64,000 nucleotides of DNA. Source: Vagococcus jeotgali (GTDB lineage: Bacteria > Bacillota > Bacilli > Lactobacillales > Vagococcaceae). The notes beneath the pieces were generated by a model. The model worked only from the letters and a program-made list of their open reading frames with translations, had not been told where the DNA came from and did not search any database. Made by a program: the position numbers and the translations under genes. Shown here in pieces: positions 7,324 to 15,516 of the stretch. Location: assembly GCF_035918315.1 (NCBI RefSeq), contig NZ_CP142146.1, positions 930,001-994,000 on the forward strand, read 5' to 3'. The stretch's first letter is position 1. Every line of letters begins with the position of its first letter.

Positions 7324-8049
7324 TTATTTATCAGTTGATGCTAAAACAAATAATTGACTAATTTCTTTTTTAGTTAATTCTCTGAAGTCTCCTGGTTGTA
7401 GACCTAATAGATCAATTGATCCAACTTTTTCACGTTTTAATTTCAATACAGGGTAACCAACAGCTTCAAACATCTTCTTCACTTGATGATTTCTTCCCTC
7501 GTGAATAATTAACTCAACAATTGATGTACCTTTAACATGATCTACTGATAAAATTTTAAACTTAGCTGGTGCTGTTTTTCGCCCATCAATAACGATACCT
7601 TTTCGCAGTGGCTTAAGAGAATCATTATTAACGACACCCTTCACTTTTGCAACATAAACTTTATCGATTTTATGTTTTGGATGAGTTAACATGTTTGAAA
7701 ATTCACCATCATTTGTCATTAATAATAAGCCTGTTGTATCATAGTCCAGACGTCCTACAGGGAAAATCCTCTCAGGAACCCCGTAAAAGTAATCAGTTAC
7801 AACTTGTCTATCTTTATCATCTGATACTGCTGAAATGACATTTTTCGGTTTATAAAAAGCATAATAAACTGGTTGTTCTTGGTAAATCGGTACACCATCA
7901 ACTTCAATATCATCATGTCTACCAACTTTAACACCAAGTTCTGTGATTTTTTTTCCATTAACCGTTACTCGGCCCTCTTGAATCAATTCTTCTGATTTTC
8001 GACGTGAGGCTACCCCACTATTTGCCATAACTTTTTGTAATCTTTCCAT
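7324..8049 (-). CDS. rluB: 23S rRNA pseudouridine synthase RluB-type
   Basis: 241 residues, RsuA/RluB family. An N-terminal S4 RNA-binding domain (MERLQKVMANSGVASRRKSEELI, about 1-60) precedes the catalytic domain with VGRLDYDTTGLLLMTNDGE, whose aspartate is the catalytic residue. The family motif EGRNHQVKKMFEAVGYPVLKL follows. The expected role is formation of one pseudouridine in 23S rRNA helix 89. It lies 3 nt after the scpB stop, the standard Firmicute scpA-scpB-rluB order. Confidence 0.93.
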   Translation of the reverse strand: MERLQKVMANSGVASRRKSEELIQEGRVTVNGKKITELGVKVGRHDDIEVDGVPIYQEQPVYYAFYKPKNVISAVSDDKDRQVVTDYFYGVPERIFPVGRLDYDTTGLLLMTNDGEFSNMLTHPKHKIDKVYVAKVKGVVNNDSLKPLRKGIVIDGRKTAPAKFKILSVDHVKGTSIVELIIHEGRNHQVKKMFEAVGYPVLKLKREKVGSIDLLGLQPGDFRELTKKEISQLFVLASTDK

Positions 8050-8052
8050 TTT

Positions 8053-8658
8053 TTATCCATCCTCTTTTTTCTTATTTTTTTCTATTTCATCAAACTGTTC
8101 TTTAAATGCATCAAAAAATAAATCTGTTGGAATTTCTTCTGCTTCTTCTTCCAATTCATTAATGTCTGGAAGATCTGCCATCGTTTTCAAACCAAAATAA
8201 TCATAAAAATAAGGCGTTGTCCCGTACATTATCGCACGTCCCGGTCCATCAACCCGTCCTTTTTCTTGAATCAATTGTCTATGTACTAATTTTTGAATCG
8301 AAGCAGAACTTTGGACCCCTCTAATATGTTCTATTTCAACCCGAGTGATAGGTTGTCTATAAGCTATAATAGCTAGTGTTTCTAAAGCTGCCTGTGACAA
8401 ACGCTGATTAATAGCTGATTGTGCAAAGTTTTTTAATAAGGGAGATAACTCTTTCTTAGTTGTCAATACAAAAGAATCCCCTACTTCTAAAATGGTGATA
8501 CCACTGTTTTCATCTTGCTCTAATACTTCCCTTAAAACTAATAACTGGTCATAAACAGTTGAAGTTGATTGATCTAAGATATGACTCATCTCATCTAAAG
8601 TTAAGCCTTCTTCTCCTACCACAAATAATAAAGCTTCTATCTCTTTTAATAATACCAT
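8053..8658 (-). CDS. scpB: Segregation and condensation protein B
   Basis: 201 residues. ScpB forms the ScpAB kleisin complex that binds SMC and compacts and segregates the chromosome. Two winged-helix domains are visible: an N-terminal half (EIEALLFVVGEEGLTLDEMS) and a second with the family motif ALETLAIIAYRQPITRVEIEHIRGV followed by GRAIMYGTTPYFYDYFGLK. The C-terminal tail is strongly acidic, then basic. It is 5 nt downstream of scpA. Confidence 0.95.
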   Translation of the reverse strand: MVLLKEIEALLFVVGEEGLTLDEMSHILDQSTSTVYDQLLVLREVLEQDENSGITILEVGDSFVLTTKKELSPLLKNFAQSAINQRLSQAALETLAIIAYRQPITRVEIEHIRGVQSSASIQKLVHRQLIQEKGRVDGPGRAIMYGTTPYFYDYFGLKTMADLPDINELEEEAEEIPTDLFFDAFKEQFDEIEKNKKKEDG

Positions 8659-8663
8659 AATAC

Positions 8664-9410
8664 CTATCCTTCTTTTTGGTAAATCTTAATCTTATCATGT
8701 CTAGTTGATTGTTTAACGATAATATCATGATTTTTGATTAATTCTAATATAGCTAGAAAAGTCATGATAATCTCATGTCTTGTAAAGGTTTCAAACAAGT
8801 TATCAAATTCTAATCCTTCACTAAGTTTTACATTATAAACTTTAGCATATACATAATCCATTCTATCATTAATAGTATACTCTTCCAATTGAACACTCGC
8901 TTCAACAGGTTTAGCATCTTTTTGCCTATTTAAGACCTCATGAAAGGCTAAAAACAGATCAATAGTTGTCACTTCATTAGGCTCTAACGGCTTATTTAGC
9001 TGTTCATATTCAGATAAATTCATCGCTTCTTTAAAATAATAATCATCACGAAAAGCTTCTTTATCTTTTAATAAAGTAGCAGCATACTTAAATTTTTTAT
9101 AATCTAATAATTGTTGAACTAACTCTTCACGAGGATCACTAGTCTCATATTCACTATCTTCATCTACTTCTACCATTTCTTGAGGAAGTAACATCTTACT
9201 CTTAATTGACATCAGTGTGGCGGCCATCACAATAAATTCTCCAGCGACTTCTAAATCAAATTCTTTCATAGTATGAATGTACGTCATATATTGCTCTGTA
9301 ATATCAGAAATTGGAATGTCATAAATATCAATTTCCATAGTTTTAATCAGGTGTAGTAGTAAATCAAGTGGGCCTTCAAAATTCTCTAATTTTATATTTA
9401 ATTCCTTCAT
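8664..9410 (-). CDS. scpA: Segregation and condensation protein A (kleisin)
   Basis: 248 residues. The N-terminal family motif LENFEGPLDLLLHLIKTMEIDIYDIPI binds the SMC neck. A linker follows (KMLLPQEMVEVDEDSEYETSDPREELVQ) and then a C-terminal winged helix (FTRHEIIMTFLAILELIK) that contacts the SMC head. It lies between xerD (20 nt upstream) and scpB, so it is part of an xerD-scpA-scpB-rluB transcription unit. Confidence 0.95.
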   Translation of the reverse strand: MKELNIKLENFEGPLDLLLHLIKTMEIDIYDIPISDITEQYMTYIHTMKEFDLEVAGEFIVMAATLMSIKSKMLLPQEMVEVDEDSEYETSDPREELVQQLLDYKKFKYAATLLKDKEAFRDDYYFKEAMNLSEYEQLNKPLEPNEVTTIDLFLAFHEVLNRQKDAKPVEASVQLEEYTINDRMDYVYAKVYNVKLSEGLEFDNLFETFTRHEIIMTFLAILELIKNHDIIVKQSTRHDKIKIYQKEG

Positions 9411-9429
9411 GTTTTACCTCTTAATTATT

Positions 9430-10326
9430 TTAAGATCTTGGGAAGTATTCTTGATATACATCAGTCAGTCTCTGTTTACTAATATGTGTATAAATTTGTG
9501 TGGTTGAAATATCAGCATGGCCTAATAATTCTTGGACTACTCTCAAGTCAGCCCCATTTTCTAATAAGTGAGTTGCAAAACTATGTCTTAGGGTGTGAGG
9601 TGTCACGTCTTTATCAATACCTGCCTGCACCACATAAATTTTTAAATTTTTCCAAATACCTTGTCTTGTAAATTTTTTTCCTTGATAATTTAAAAATACT
9701 TCATTAACTGTTTCTTTTTTATTTTTAGTAACAAGAGCGGCTCTTGAGTACTCCAAATATCTATTTATCCAGTAGATGGCCTGATCACCTAATGGAACTA
9801 TTCGCTCTTTGTCCCCTTTACCTATAGTTTTTAGAAGACCTAGGGATAAGTGTAAGTCATCTAACTTTAAAGAGATTAACTCAGTTACCCGAAGTCCAGT
9901 AGCATACATGACCTCTAAAATAGCTCTATCTCTAATACCTAGCTCATTAGTAACGTCAGGAGCTTCGATTATTTTTTCCACTTCTTCTAAACTAAGAGAT
10001 TTCGGTAACGACTGTTGTTTTTTAGGAGTATCAATGTAAGTCATAGGATCATGATCCACATACCTTTCTTGTCTCACAAACAAATGATATTTTCGAAGGG
10101 TTGATATCATTCTAATAATACTAGCAGATGATTTTCCTTGTTCTTTCAAACTTTCTAAAAAATCCATCACAATAAATCGATCAATATCATTTAAAGAGTT
10201 TATTTCCTTATTTTCTAAAAACATTTTATATTGTTTTAAATCTCTTTCATAGCTGATGATGGTATTATGAGACAAACCTCGGTCAATCTTTAAATAATGT
10301 AAATACTCCTCAATATAATTATCCAT
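9430..10326 (-). CDS. xerD: Tyrosine recombinase XerD
   Basis: 298-residue site-specific recombinase that, with XerC, resolves chromosome dimers at dif. It has an N-terminal SAM-like DNA-binding domain (1-90). The catalytic residues are R in ATGLRVTELI, K in GKGDKERIVP, the HTLRHSFATH box, H in LLGHADISTT and the nucleophile Y in TQIYTH. The start at 10326 is preferred over 10329 because GGAGG then lies 6 nt away. Position next to scpA supports XerD; the second recombinase in the window (25172-26071) is XerC. Confidence 0.93.
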   Translation of the reverse strand: MDNYIEEYLHYLKIDRGLSHNTIISYERDLKQYKMFLENKEINSLNDIDRFIVMDFLESLKEQGKSSASIIRMISTLRKYHLFVRQERYVDHDPMTYIDTPKKQQSLPKSLSLEEVEKIIEAPDVTNELGIRDRAILEVMYATGLRVTELISLKLDDLHLSLGLLKTIGKGDKERIVPLGDQAIYWINRYLEYSRAALVTKNKKETVNEVFLNYQGKKFTRQGIWKNLKIYVVQAGIDKDVTPHTLRHSFATHLLENGADLRVVQELLGHADISTTQIYTHISKQRLTDVYQEYFPRS

Positions 10327-10491
10327 CATACACCTCCAGTAGTCTGTTACATTTTATCAGTTTTTTAAGATAAATACTATGACTAGAATAATTTTAGCTT
10401 TTTTTCAAGATAGCCATAGACTTTTATTTCATTAAACTATAAAATAAAAGCATTGAGCAAACAAGCAACAGATCGGAGGCAGACATAATTA

Positions 10492-11256
10492 GTGCTACAA
10501 AAAAAAGCAACCTTTAAACATTTAGATATTCTTCAATTTTTAAACATAGATACCCATGATTTTTTAGAAGACATTGAAAAGGTCTATATTAAAAAAAGAC
10601 ACTACTTCTACGTGTCTCTAACTTTTATTTTACCTCTAGCTATTGTCTTAGCATCTTTTGCTGTTTATAAATTCAACCAACCTTGGTGGTCATTTATTAT
10701 CTTCTTTATCTTTGTCTCGATTATGAGTTTTTTCATCGTATCAAACCCTATATATCAAGCTTTCATTAAAACTTGTGAAGAAGAAGAAAATTTAATTAGA
10801 GAAAGCATTGATCAAAAGCTAACCACACTAGCCACTAATAATTACTTTACTAAAGAAGCTAAAGCACAACGACTCCTAAACCAAGAATTTGACATCATTT
10901 CTTTAACAACCGTCTCAGATAGTGATTTAACTTCCATTGAAGATAACAAGGCTCTATCAGTTGCACAAGCTCCTATATTAAATTTGGAAAAACAAAAGGC
11001 AGATGGTACATGCTTTTGTTTCTATGAACACCGAACATTATCTCCTGTTATATTAGCAAAAATTAACTTATACGACCCAAAAACAAATAAATTTAACAAA
11101 CAAATTCGAATTCCTATAGAATTCGAATTAGTAAGAGGTCTTGTAAGTGAGCAGATCATTTATTTTAAGCAAGAATCTTATATAATTAACCCTAAACTAT
11201 TAGTTGATGTGGACCATTTTCAAGAATTATATCACTCTGATCGAAAAGAATTTTAA
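10492..11256 (+). CDS. Membrane-anchored protein of unknown function
   Basis: 254 residues starting with GTG at 10492; GGAGG lies 12 nt upstream, which is somewhat far. Residues 1-35 are cytoplasmic-looking. Two adjacent membrane segments follow (about 40-58 and 66-84), then a long soluble part (about 90-254) with helical N-terminal and mixed C-terminal structure (GTCFCFYEHRTLSPVILAKI, IRIPIEFELVRGL). No family was recognised; DUF3137-like proteins have a similar two-helix-plus-soluble layout, but this is only a resemblance. It is divergent from xerD and ends in a bidirectional terminator. Confidence 0.7.
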   Translation: MLQKKATFKHLDILQFLNIDTHDFLEDIEKVYIKKRHYFYVSLTFILPLAIVLASFAVYKFNQPWWSFIIFFIFVSIMSFFIVSNPIYQAFIKTCEEEENLIRESIDQKLTTLATNNYFTKEAKAQRLLNQEFDIISLTTVSDSDLTSIEDNKALSVAQAPILNLEKQKADGTCFCFYEHRTLSPVILAKINLYDPKTNKFNKQIRIPIEFELVRGLVSEQIIYFKQESYIINPKLLVDVDHFQELYHSDRKEF

Positions 11257-11257
11257 G

Positions 11258-11309
11258 AAAACAAGGTATTAAACAGAAAATTCTCATTTTTTGTTTAATA
11301 CCTTGTTTT
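11258..11309. terminator. Bidirectional terminator, now cut off from fur
   Basis: Long perfect stem: AAAACAAGGTATTAAACA (from 11258) pairs with TGTTTAATACCTTGTTTT (to 11309), with T runs on both strands. It would have served the plus-strand gene at 10492 and fur converging from the right, before the IS30 element separated them. Confidence 0.85.
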
Positions 11310-11332
11310 ATAGTTTGTTTTACAATGCTTAG

Positions 11333-12561
11333 TTGTAAAATCAAGTTAGCCACTCTAAAAGAATAAAAAAACACCATGGTAAAAATTCGTGTATCATTGA
11401 AGTAACTACCCAACAACGAAAGGAATTTTTATCATGGTGAAAATTAAGAATAACACAAAGACATCTAGTTATAAACATCTTTCCTTAAAGGAAAGGCAGC
11501 TTATTGAAGTTTGGCATAATATGGGAGACTCTAATAGAGAAATTGGTAGACGATTAGGCCGACACCATCAAACAATAAGTAATGAGCTTAAACGAGGAAC
11601 GACCACGCAAATCAAAGAAAATAAGAAACCTAAACAACTCTATTTTGCTGATACGGGGCAAGCTAAATACATAGAAAACAGGAAACGCTGTGGTTCGAAA
11701 TCTAAGCTAGTTAGTGCTGTTGATTTTATTAATTATGCTTGTAAACAAATGATAGACTTTAATTGGTCACCAGATGCAATTGTTGGCTTTATCAAGTCTT
11801 TAGGGACTTGGGATAAACCTATTGTTTCTACTAAGACACTTTATAATTATATTGATAAAGGATTTTTACCGGTCAGAAATCATCATCTCAAGATGAAAGT
11901 TAGACTATCACCTAAAAAGAAAAGAAGTCGTCAGCATAAAAAAGCTCTTGGAAAATCAATTGATGAACGACCTAGCAAAATTGATTCTAGACAAGAGTTT
12001 GGTCACTGGGAAATAGACAGTGTCATTGGTTCAAAATCTAAAGATGATAATGCTCTACTTACACTTGTTGAAAGAAAAACTCGCTACATGATTACTGTTG
12101 TTCTAGATGATCATACTGAAGAGTCTGTTAGTTACGCTATTAAACAGTTAAAATATGAGTTTGGAAGAGCCCGATTTAGTAGCATATTTCAATCGATTAC
12201 TGCTGATAATGGCAGTGAATTTAGCTCACTTGATGATACTCTGCAACAAATGACTGATATCTACTTTGCTCACCCTTATTCATCTTGGGAACGAGGAACA
12301 AACGAAAGACATAATGGTTTATTACGGCAATTTGTTCCGAAAGGAACGCCTATCTGTCACTACTCAAAGCAGTTCATACAACTGGCTACTGAAAAAGTTA
12401 ATCTTTTGCCGCGTAAAATTTTAGACTATAGACAACCAGCAACATTATTTTTAGAAGAAATTCAAAATCTAAAGATCAAAACATGTTGGTAAGTAAGGGG
12501 TTCAATAAAATAACACTGATATTTAGATATTTTTACCAGAGTGGCTAACTTAATGTTGCAA
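11333..12561 (+). mobile_element. IS30-family insertion sequence
   Basis: About 1.23 kb. The imperfect terminal inverted repeats are 24 bp: 11333-11356 and 12538-12561. They share AAGTTAGCCACTCT and match at 19 or 20 positions. A 4-bp TTAG lies next to the left end (11329-11332) and again at 12563-12566, so a short target duplication is possible but not certain. It carries one intact transposase gene. It lies between the bidirectional terminator at 11258-11309 and the stop codon of fur. Confidence 0.88.
11434..12492 (+). CDS. IS30-family transposase
   Basis: 352 residues. The N-terminal helix-turn-helix is KHLSLKERQLIEVWHNMGDS with NREIGRRLGRHHQTISNELK. The catalytic DDE core shows D in FGHWEIDSVIGSK, D in ITADNGSEF and E in ERGTNERHNGLLRQFVPKGT. 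The frame is intact and starts with ATG behind AAAGGAA. No clear terminator lies between its stop and the converging fur gene, so read-through could give RNA antisense to fur. Confidence 0.95.
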   Translation: MVKIKNNTKTSSYKHLSLKERQLIEVWHNMGDSNREIGRRLGRHHQTISNELKRGTTTQIKENKKPKQLYFADTGQAKYIENRKRCGSKSKLVSAVDFINYACKQMIDFNWSPDAIVGFIKSLGTWDKPIVSTKTLYNYIDKGFLPVRNHHLKMKVRLSPKKKRSRQHKKALGKSIDERPSKIDSRQEFGHWEIDSVIGSKSKDDNALLTLVERKTRYMITVVLDDHTEESVSYAIKQLKYEFGRARFSSIFQSITADNGSEFSSLDDTLQQMTDIYFAHPYSSWERGTNERHNGLLRQFVPKGTPICHYSKQFIQLATEKVNLLPRKILDYRQPATLFLEEIQNLKIKTCW

Positions 12562-12580
12562 TTTAGATTTTGTTTTACAA

Positions 12581-13042
12581 TTAAGAATGCCTCATTTGAC
12601 AAGTGTGACAAATACCATGAAAAGTTAGACGATGATCCATAATCTTAAAAGCATAATCCCTTTCAACAATAGTTTCTGCCTCCATTAATAAATCTTCTTC
12701 TATTTCATCAATACCACCACACTCAACACATAATAAATGATGATGAAAATGCTTCGCACCGTCTTTTCTCATATCATAACGCGCCATACCATCATTAAAA
12801 TTAACTTTATCCAGTATTCTAAGCTCTGTCAACATTTCTAGTGTTCGGTAGACTGTTGCTAAGCCTATATCAAAATTTTGTAATTTAACCAACATATAAA
12901 TCTCTTCAGCTGATAAATGATCTTTTTCATTTTCTAATAAAACTAATAGTATAGCTTCCCTTTGTGGTGTTAACTTATAATTGGCTACATGTAATTGTTC
13001 TTTAATTTTTTGTAAAGCAACTGCTGTTTGTTCCATGCCCAA
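12581..13042 (-). CDS. fur: Fur-family metalloregulator
   Basis: About 153 residues. It has an N-terminal winged helix (YKLTPQREAILLVLLENEKD, then AEEIYMLVKL and GLATVYRTLEML) and a C-terminal dimer and metal domain with HFHHHLLCVECGGIDEIEEDL and the second cysteine pair CHTC. The members in this group include Fur, Zur and PerR. HHHH plus two CxxC pairs and an unmodified regulatory site fit Fur best, but the metal cannot be read from sequence. The start may be TTG at 13042 (AAGGTG 5 nt upstream) or ATG at 13036. Its 3' end abuts the IS30 element. Confidence 0.85.
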   Translation of the reverse strand: MGMEQTAVALQKIKEQLHVANYKLTPQREAILLVLLENEKDHLSAEEIYMLVKLQNFDIGLATVYRTLEMLTELRILDKVNFNDGMARYDMRKDGAKHFHHHLLCVECGGIDEIEEDLLMEAETIVERDYAFKIMDHRLTFHGICHTCQMRHS

Positions 13043-13077
13043 AACGACACCTTCTTTTATCTCTTTTTGTTGACTAC

Positions 13078-13106
13078 ATTATAATTTATTCAATCATGAA
13101 AAGCAA
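13078..13106 (-). promoter_or_regulatory. Promoter of fur
   Basis: Minus strand: -35 TTGCTT (13106-13101), 17-bp spacer, -10 TATAAT (13083-13078). It begins right after the cvfB stop codon. Confidence 0.75.
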
Positions 13107-13979
13107 TTAGACTTCCTCACTGCCTGTTAAAAGAATAGTCTGACCATTTTCTTGCTTGATTTTTTTAGCTTTTAGTAATGAACCAAGAGCTCGTTTAAAT
13201 TGTCCCTTACTAATGGCAAAAGTTGCTTGAATTTCTTCTGGTGTCGACTTATCTGAAAAAGGAATCACACCATCTTTTGATCTTTCTAAAAATGTTAAAA
13301 TCATCTGAGCATCAGAAGAGATAACTTCATGTGCTCTAGGTTTTAAAGAAATATTTAACATCCCATCTGGCCTAACCCCAATAACTCGGCCATTAACTAC
13401 CTCACCCAATCTTGGTTCACTATAGCGTTCTGAAGGATGAACAAAACCAATAAAATGGTCTTCTTCTGTAAAAATAAATGTGCCAACTAGTTTTAAACGA
13501 TAAACAATCCCTTTAATATCTTGATTCATCATAGCTTCTGTCGCTTCTCTTGACATAGCTAAAAATGTCATGTCATCAGCTAAATTAGCCCATAGTCTAT
13601 CTTTTTCATCTACAGATAATCTCACGTATAATTTATCACCTTGCTTAGGCCATAATTGTTTCATTTCTGGTAACTCATCAAGAGAAACAACAACTTCCTT
13701 GTCAGGTAAACCAATGTCAACAAATACCCCTAAATCACGTCTTGAAGCAACAACTGTGGCAAATCCAAATTTATGCTGTTGAATATTAGGGATTTTTGTT
13801 GTCATAGTTAATTGGTGTTTTTGATTTTCATAACCAAAACCTTCTACCATATCTCCAATTTTATGTTCCCCTTCACTTTTGGCTAAGTGAAATGTTATCC
13901 CATTTTTTTGTACAAAATAAACATTATCATTTTCATCGATAATCAAGCCACTCCATACAGTTCCAATCAATTCTTTCAT
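13107..13979 (-). CDS. cvfB: S1-domain RNA-binding regulator CvfB
   Basis: 290 residues from ATG at 13979, chosen because AAAGGAC lies 8 nt upstream; longer starts at 13997 and 13985 are possible. It has three S1-like OB domains (for example GTVWSGLIIDENDNVYFVQK near the N-terminus, GFATVVASRRDLGVFVDIGL, and GEVVNGRVIGVRPDGMLNISL) and a C-terminal winged helix (ATFAISKGQFKRALGSLLKA). Staphylococcal CvfB binds RNA and affects virulence gene expression; the role here is inferred. It is probably not cotranscribed with fur, which has its own promoter. Confidence 0.9.
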   Translation of the reverse strand: MKELIGTVWSGLIIDENDNVYFVQKNGITFHLAKSEGEHKIGDMVEGFGYENQKHQLTMTTKIPNIQQHKFGFATVVASRRDLGVFVDIGLPDKEVVVSLDELPEMKQLWPKQGDKLYVRLSVDEKDRLWANLADDMTFLAMSREATEAMMNQDIKGIVYRLKLVGTFIFTEEDHFIGFVHPSERYSEPRLGEVVNGRVIGVRPDGMLNISLKPRAHEVISSDAQMILTFLERSKDGVIPFSDKSTPEEIQATFAISKGQFKRALGSLLKAKKIKQENGQTILLTGSEEV

Positions 13980-14060
13980 TTTCATCAGTCCTTTCAATTA
14001 CTCATCATTATATCATAACATATTTTAACTTGTTCCTAAACAAATACGGATGAATTCATA

Positions 14061-14092
14061 AAAAAAGAGAGAATCAATATATGATTTCTCTT
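14061..14092 (-). terminator. Terminator of the efflux gene
   Basis: Minus strand GAGAAATCA / TGATTCTC around a TATAT loop, followed by a T-rich run. Confidence 0.75.
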
Positions 14093-14102
14093 TTATAAGT
14101 AC

Positions 14103-15278
14103 CTATCTAGTTTTGGCTACTTGTTTTTTCCAAAATAGCGTTAAAAACCCAGTAGCTAACAATACGATTGATGAAACATAGTAAGGGTACACATGGTTGA
14201 TATCAAATAACATACCAGATACCATTGGTCCTAAGATATTACCAAAACTTGTAAAAGTTGAATTCAAACCATTGACAGTCCCTTGTCTATCTCCTGCATG
14301 TTTTGACAAATAAGTCGTAATAGCAGGTCGTAATAAATCAAAAGCTAAAAAGATAATAAACGTTGAAAAAGCTGCTACCCACTTGCTGGACGTAAATGCC
14401 ATAACACCGACAAAAATAGCACTAGCAAAAAAGGCTAAACGAATTAATCCAGCTTCCCCAATTTTTTTAATTATCCCATCAAAGAATAATAGCTGACAAA
14501 TTAAAGCTAACACACCACTCACTGTAATGATAGCTGCGATTTCACCCATTGTAAAATTAAAATTAGTGGTTGCCATAACACCATAAATAGCCTCAAAAGC
14601 TTGAAGTCCAAATGATGAAATCAAAATAATGATGAATGGGAAAGTAAATACCGGATCTTTTAATATATCCCAAACTGTGACATCTTCAATTGGTGTTTCT
14701 CTAGCTTCTTCTGTCACAAATTTTTTCGTTGGTTCTTTTAAAACTAAAATAGCTAAAATAAAACCAAGAAAGGCTAGAAATGAAGCGGCAAAGAAAGGCG
14801 CTCTAATACCAAAGTGAGCTAAAAAACCACCAACACCAGGTCCTATAATAAAACCTCCACTAATCGCGGCTGAAACAAGCCCCATCCCTTTTGGCCTTTC
14901 CTCAAATGTAGTAATGTCTGCTACATAAGCTGTAACAGAAGGCATGATAAAGGCTGCAGCAATGCCTCCTAAGGCACGTGAGAGGTATAACCAACCAACG
15001 GTATGTCCTAAACCAAAAATTAACTCTGAAATTGAGAAAATAAGCATACCTGCAGCGATAATTTTTTTTCGTCCCATTTTATCTGATAAATTCCCAGCTA
15101 TGGGTGAGACGATTAACTGAAAAACAGCAAAAACTGAAATCATCAAGCCCATAGTAGCACCAGATAAATCCATTGATTTTTGTAATGCTGGCATGACAGG
15201 CACTACTAAACCAACACCTAAAAAGACTAAAAATAAATTTAAAACTACCAAATACAACATACCATTTTTATTTTTCAA
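14103..15278 (-). CDS. MFS multidrug efflux transporter, NorA/Bmr-like
   Basis: 391 residues, 12 predicted membrane helices. The N-terminal helix (LVVLNLFLVFLGVGLVVPVM) is typical of the DHA1 drug antiporters NorA, Bmr and Blt. The MFS motif A is GNLSDKMGRKKIIAAG, and antiporter motif C appears as GGFIIGPGVGGFLAHFG in helix 5. It is expected to export hydrophobic cations or quinolones using the proton gradient; the substrate is inferred. The start is TTG at 15278, because the strong site GGAGGAGG is 5 nt upstream and actually lies inside the longer GTG frame. It has its own terminator. Confidence 0.88.
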   Translation of the reverse strand: MKNKNGMLYLVVLNLFLVFLGVGLVVPVMPALQKSMDLSGATMGLMISVFAVFQLIVSPIAGNLSDKMGRKKIIAAGMLIFSISELIFGLGHTVGWLYLSRALGGIAAAFIMPSVTAYVADITTFEERPKGMGLVSAAISGGFIIGPGVGGFLAHFGIRAPFFAASFLAFLGFILAILVLKEPTKKFVTEEARETPIEDVTVWDILKDPVFTFPFIIILISSFGLQAFEAIYGVMATTNFNFTMGEIAAIITVSGVLALICQLLFFDGIIKKIGEAGLIRLAFFASAIFVGVMAFTSSKWVAAFSTFIIFLAFDLLRPAITTYLSKHAGDRQGTVNGLNSTFTSFGNILGPMVSGMLFDINHVYPYYVSSIVLLATGFLTLFWKKQVAKTR

Positions 15279-15465
15279 ACTATTCCTCCTCCAAAACACT
15301 TAATCCAGATTATTCTACACTATTTTCACAAAAAATACTTATAAAATATTTTAATTCTCATGAAAATTTCTATATAGTTTCTCAGGTAAGAGAAAAATAA
15401 CAATATCAAGCTTAATTGGTAGTTGTTTACCATTGCTATCTCAGCTTATTTTCATGCTATAGACG

Positions 15466-15498
15466 CCAAAAAGACTGACTATTTAGCCAGTCTTTTTG
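15466..15498 (-). terminator. Terminator of pfkA-pyk
   Basis: Minus strand AAAAAGACTGGC / GTCAGTCTTTTT hairpin with terminal T run, 19 nt after the pyk stop. Confidence 0.85.
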
Positions 15499-15516
15499 AT
15501 ATCTAACAACTATTTA

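Noticed and set aside
9430-10326. Tyrosine recombinase as sign of a prophage or integrative element
   Set aside because: The neighbours (scpA-scpB-rluB; and hslVU for the second recombinase) identify the housekeeping XerD and XerC. No phage genes or attachment repeats are seen.
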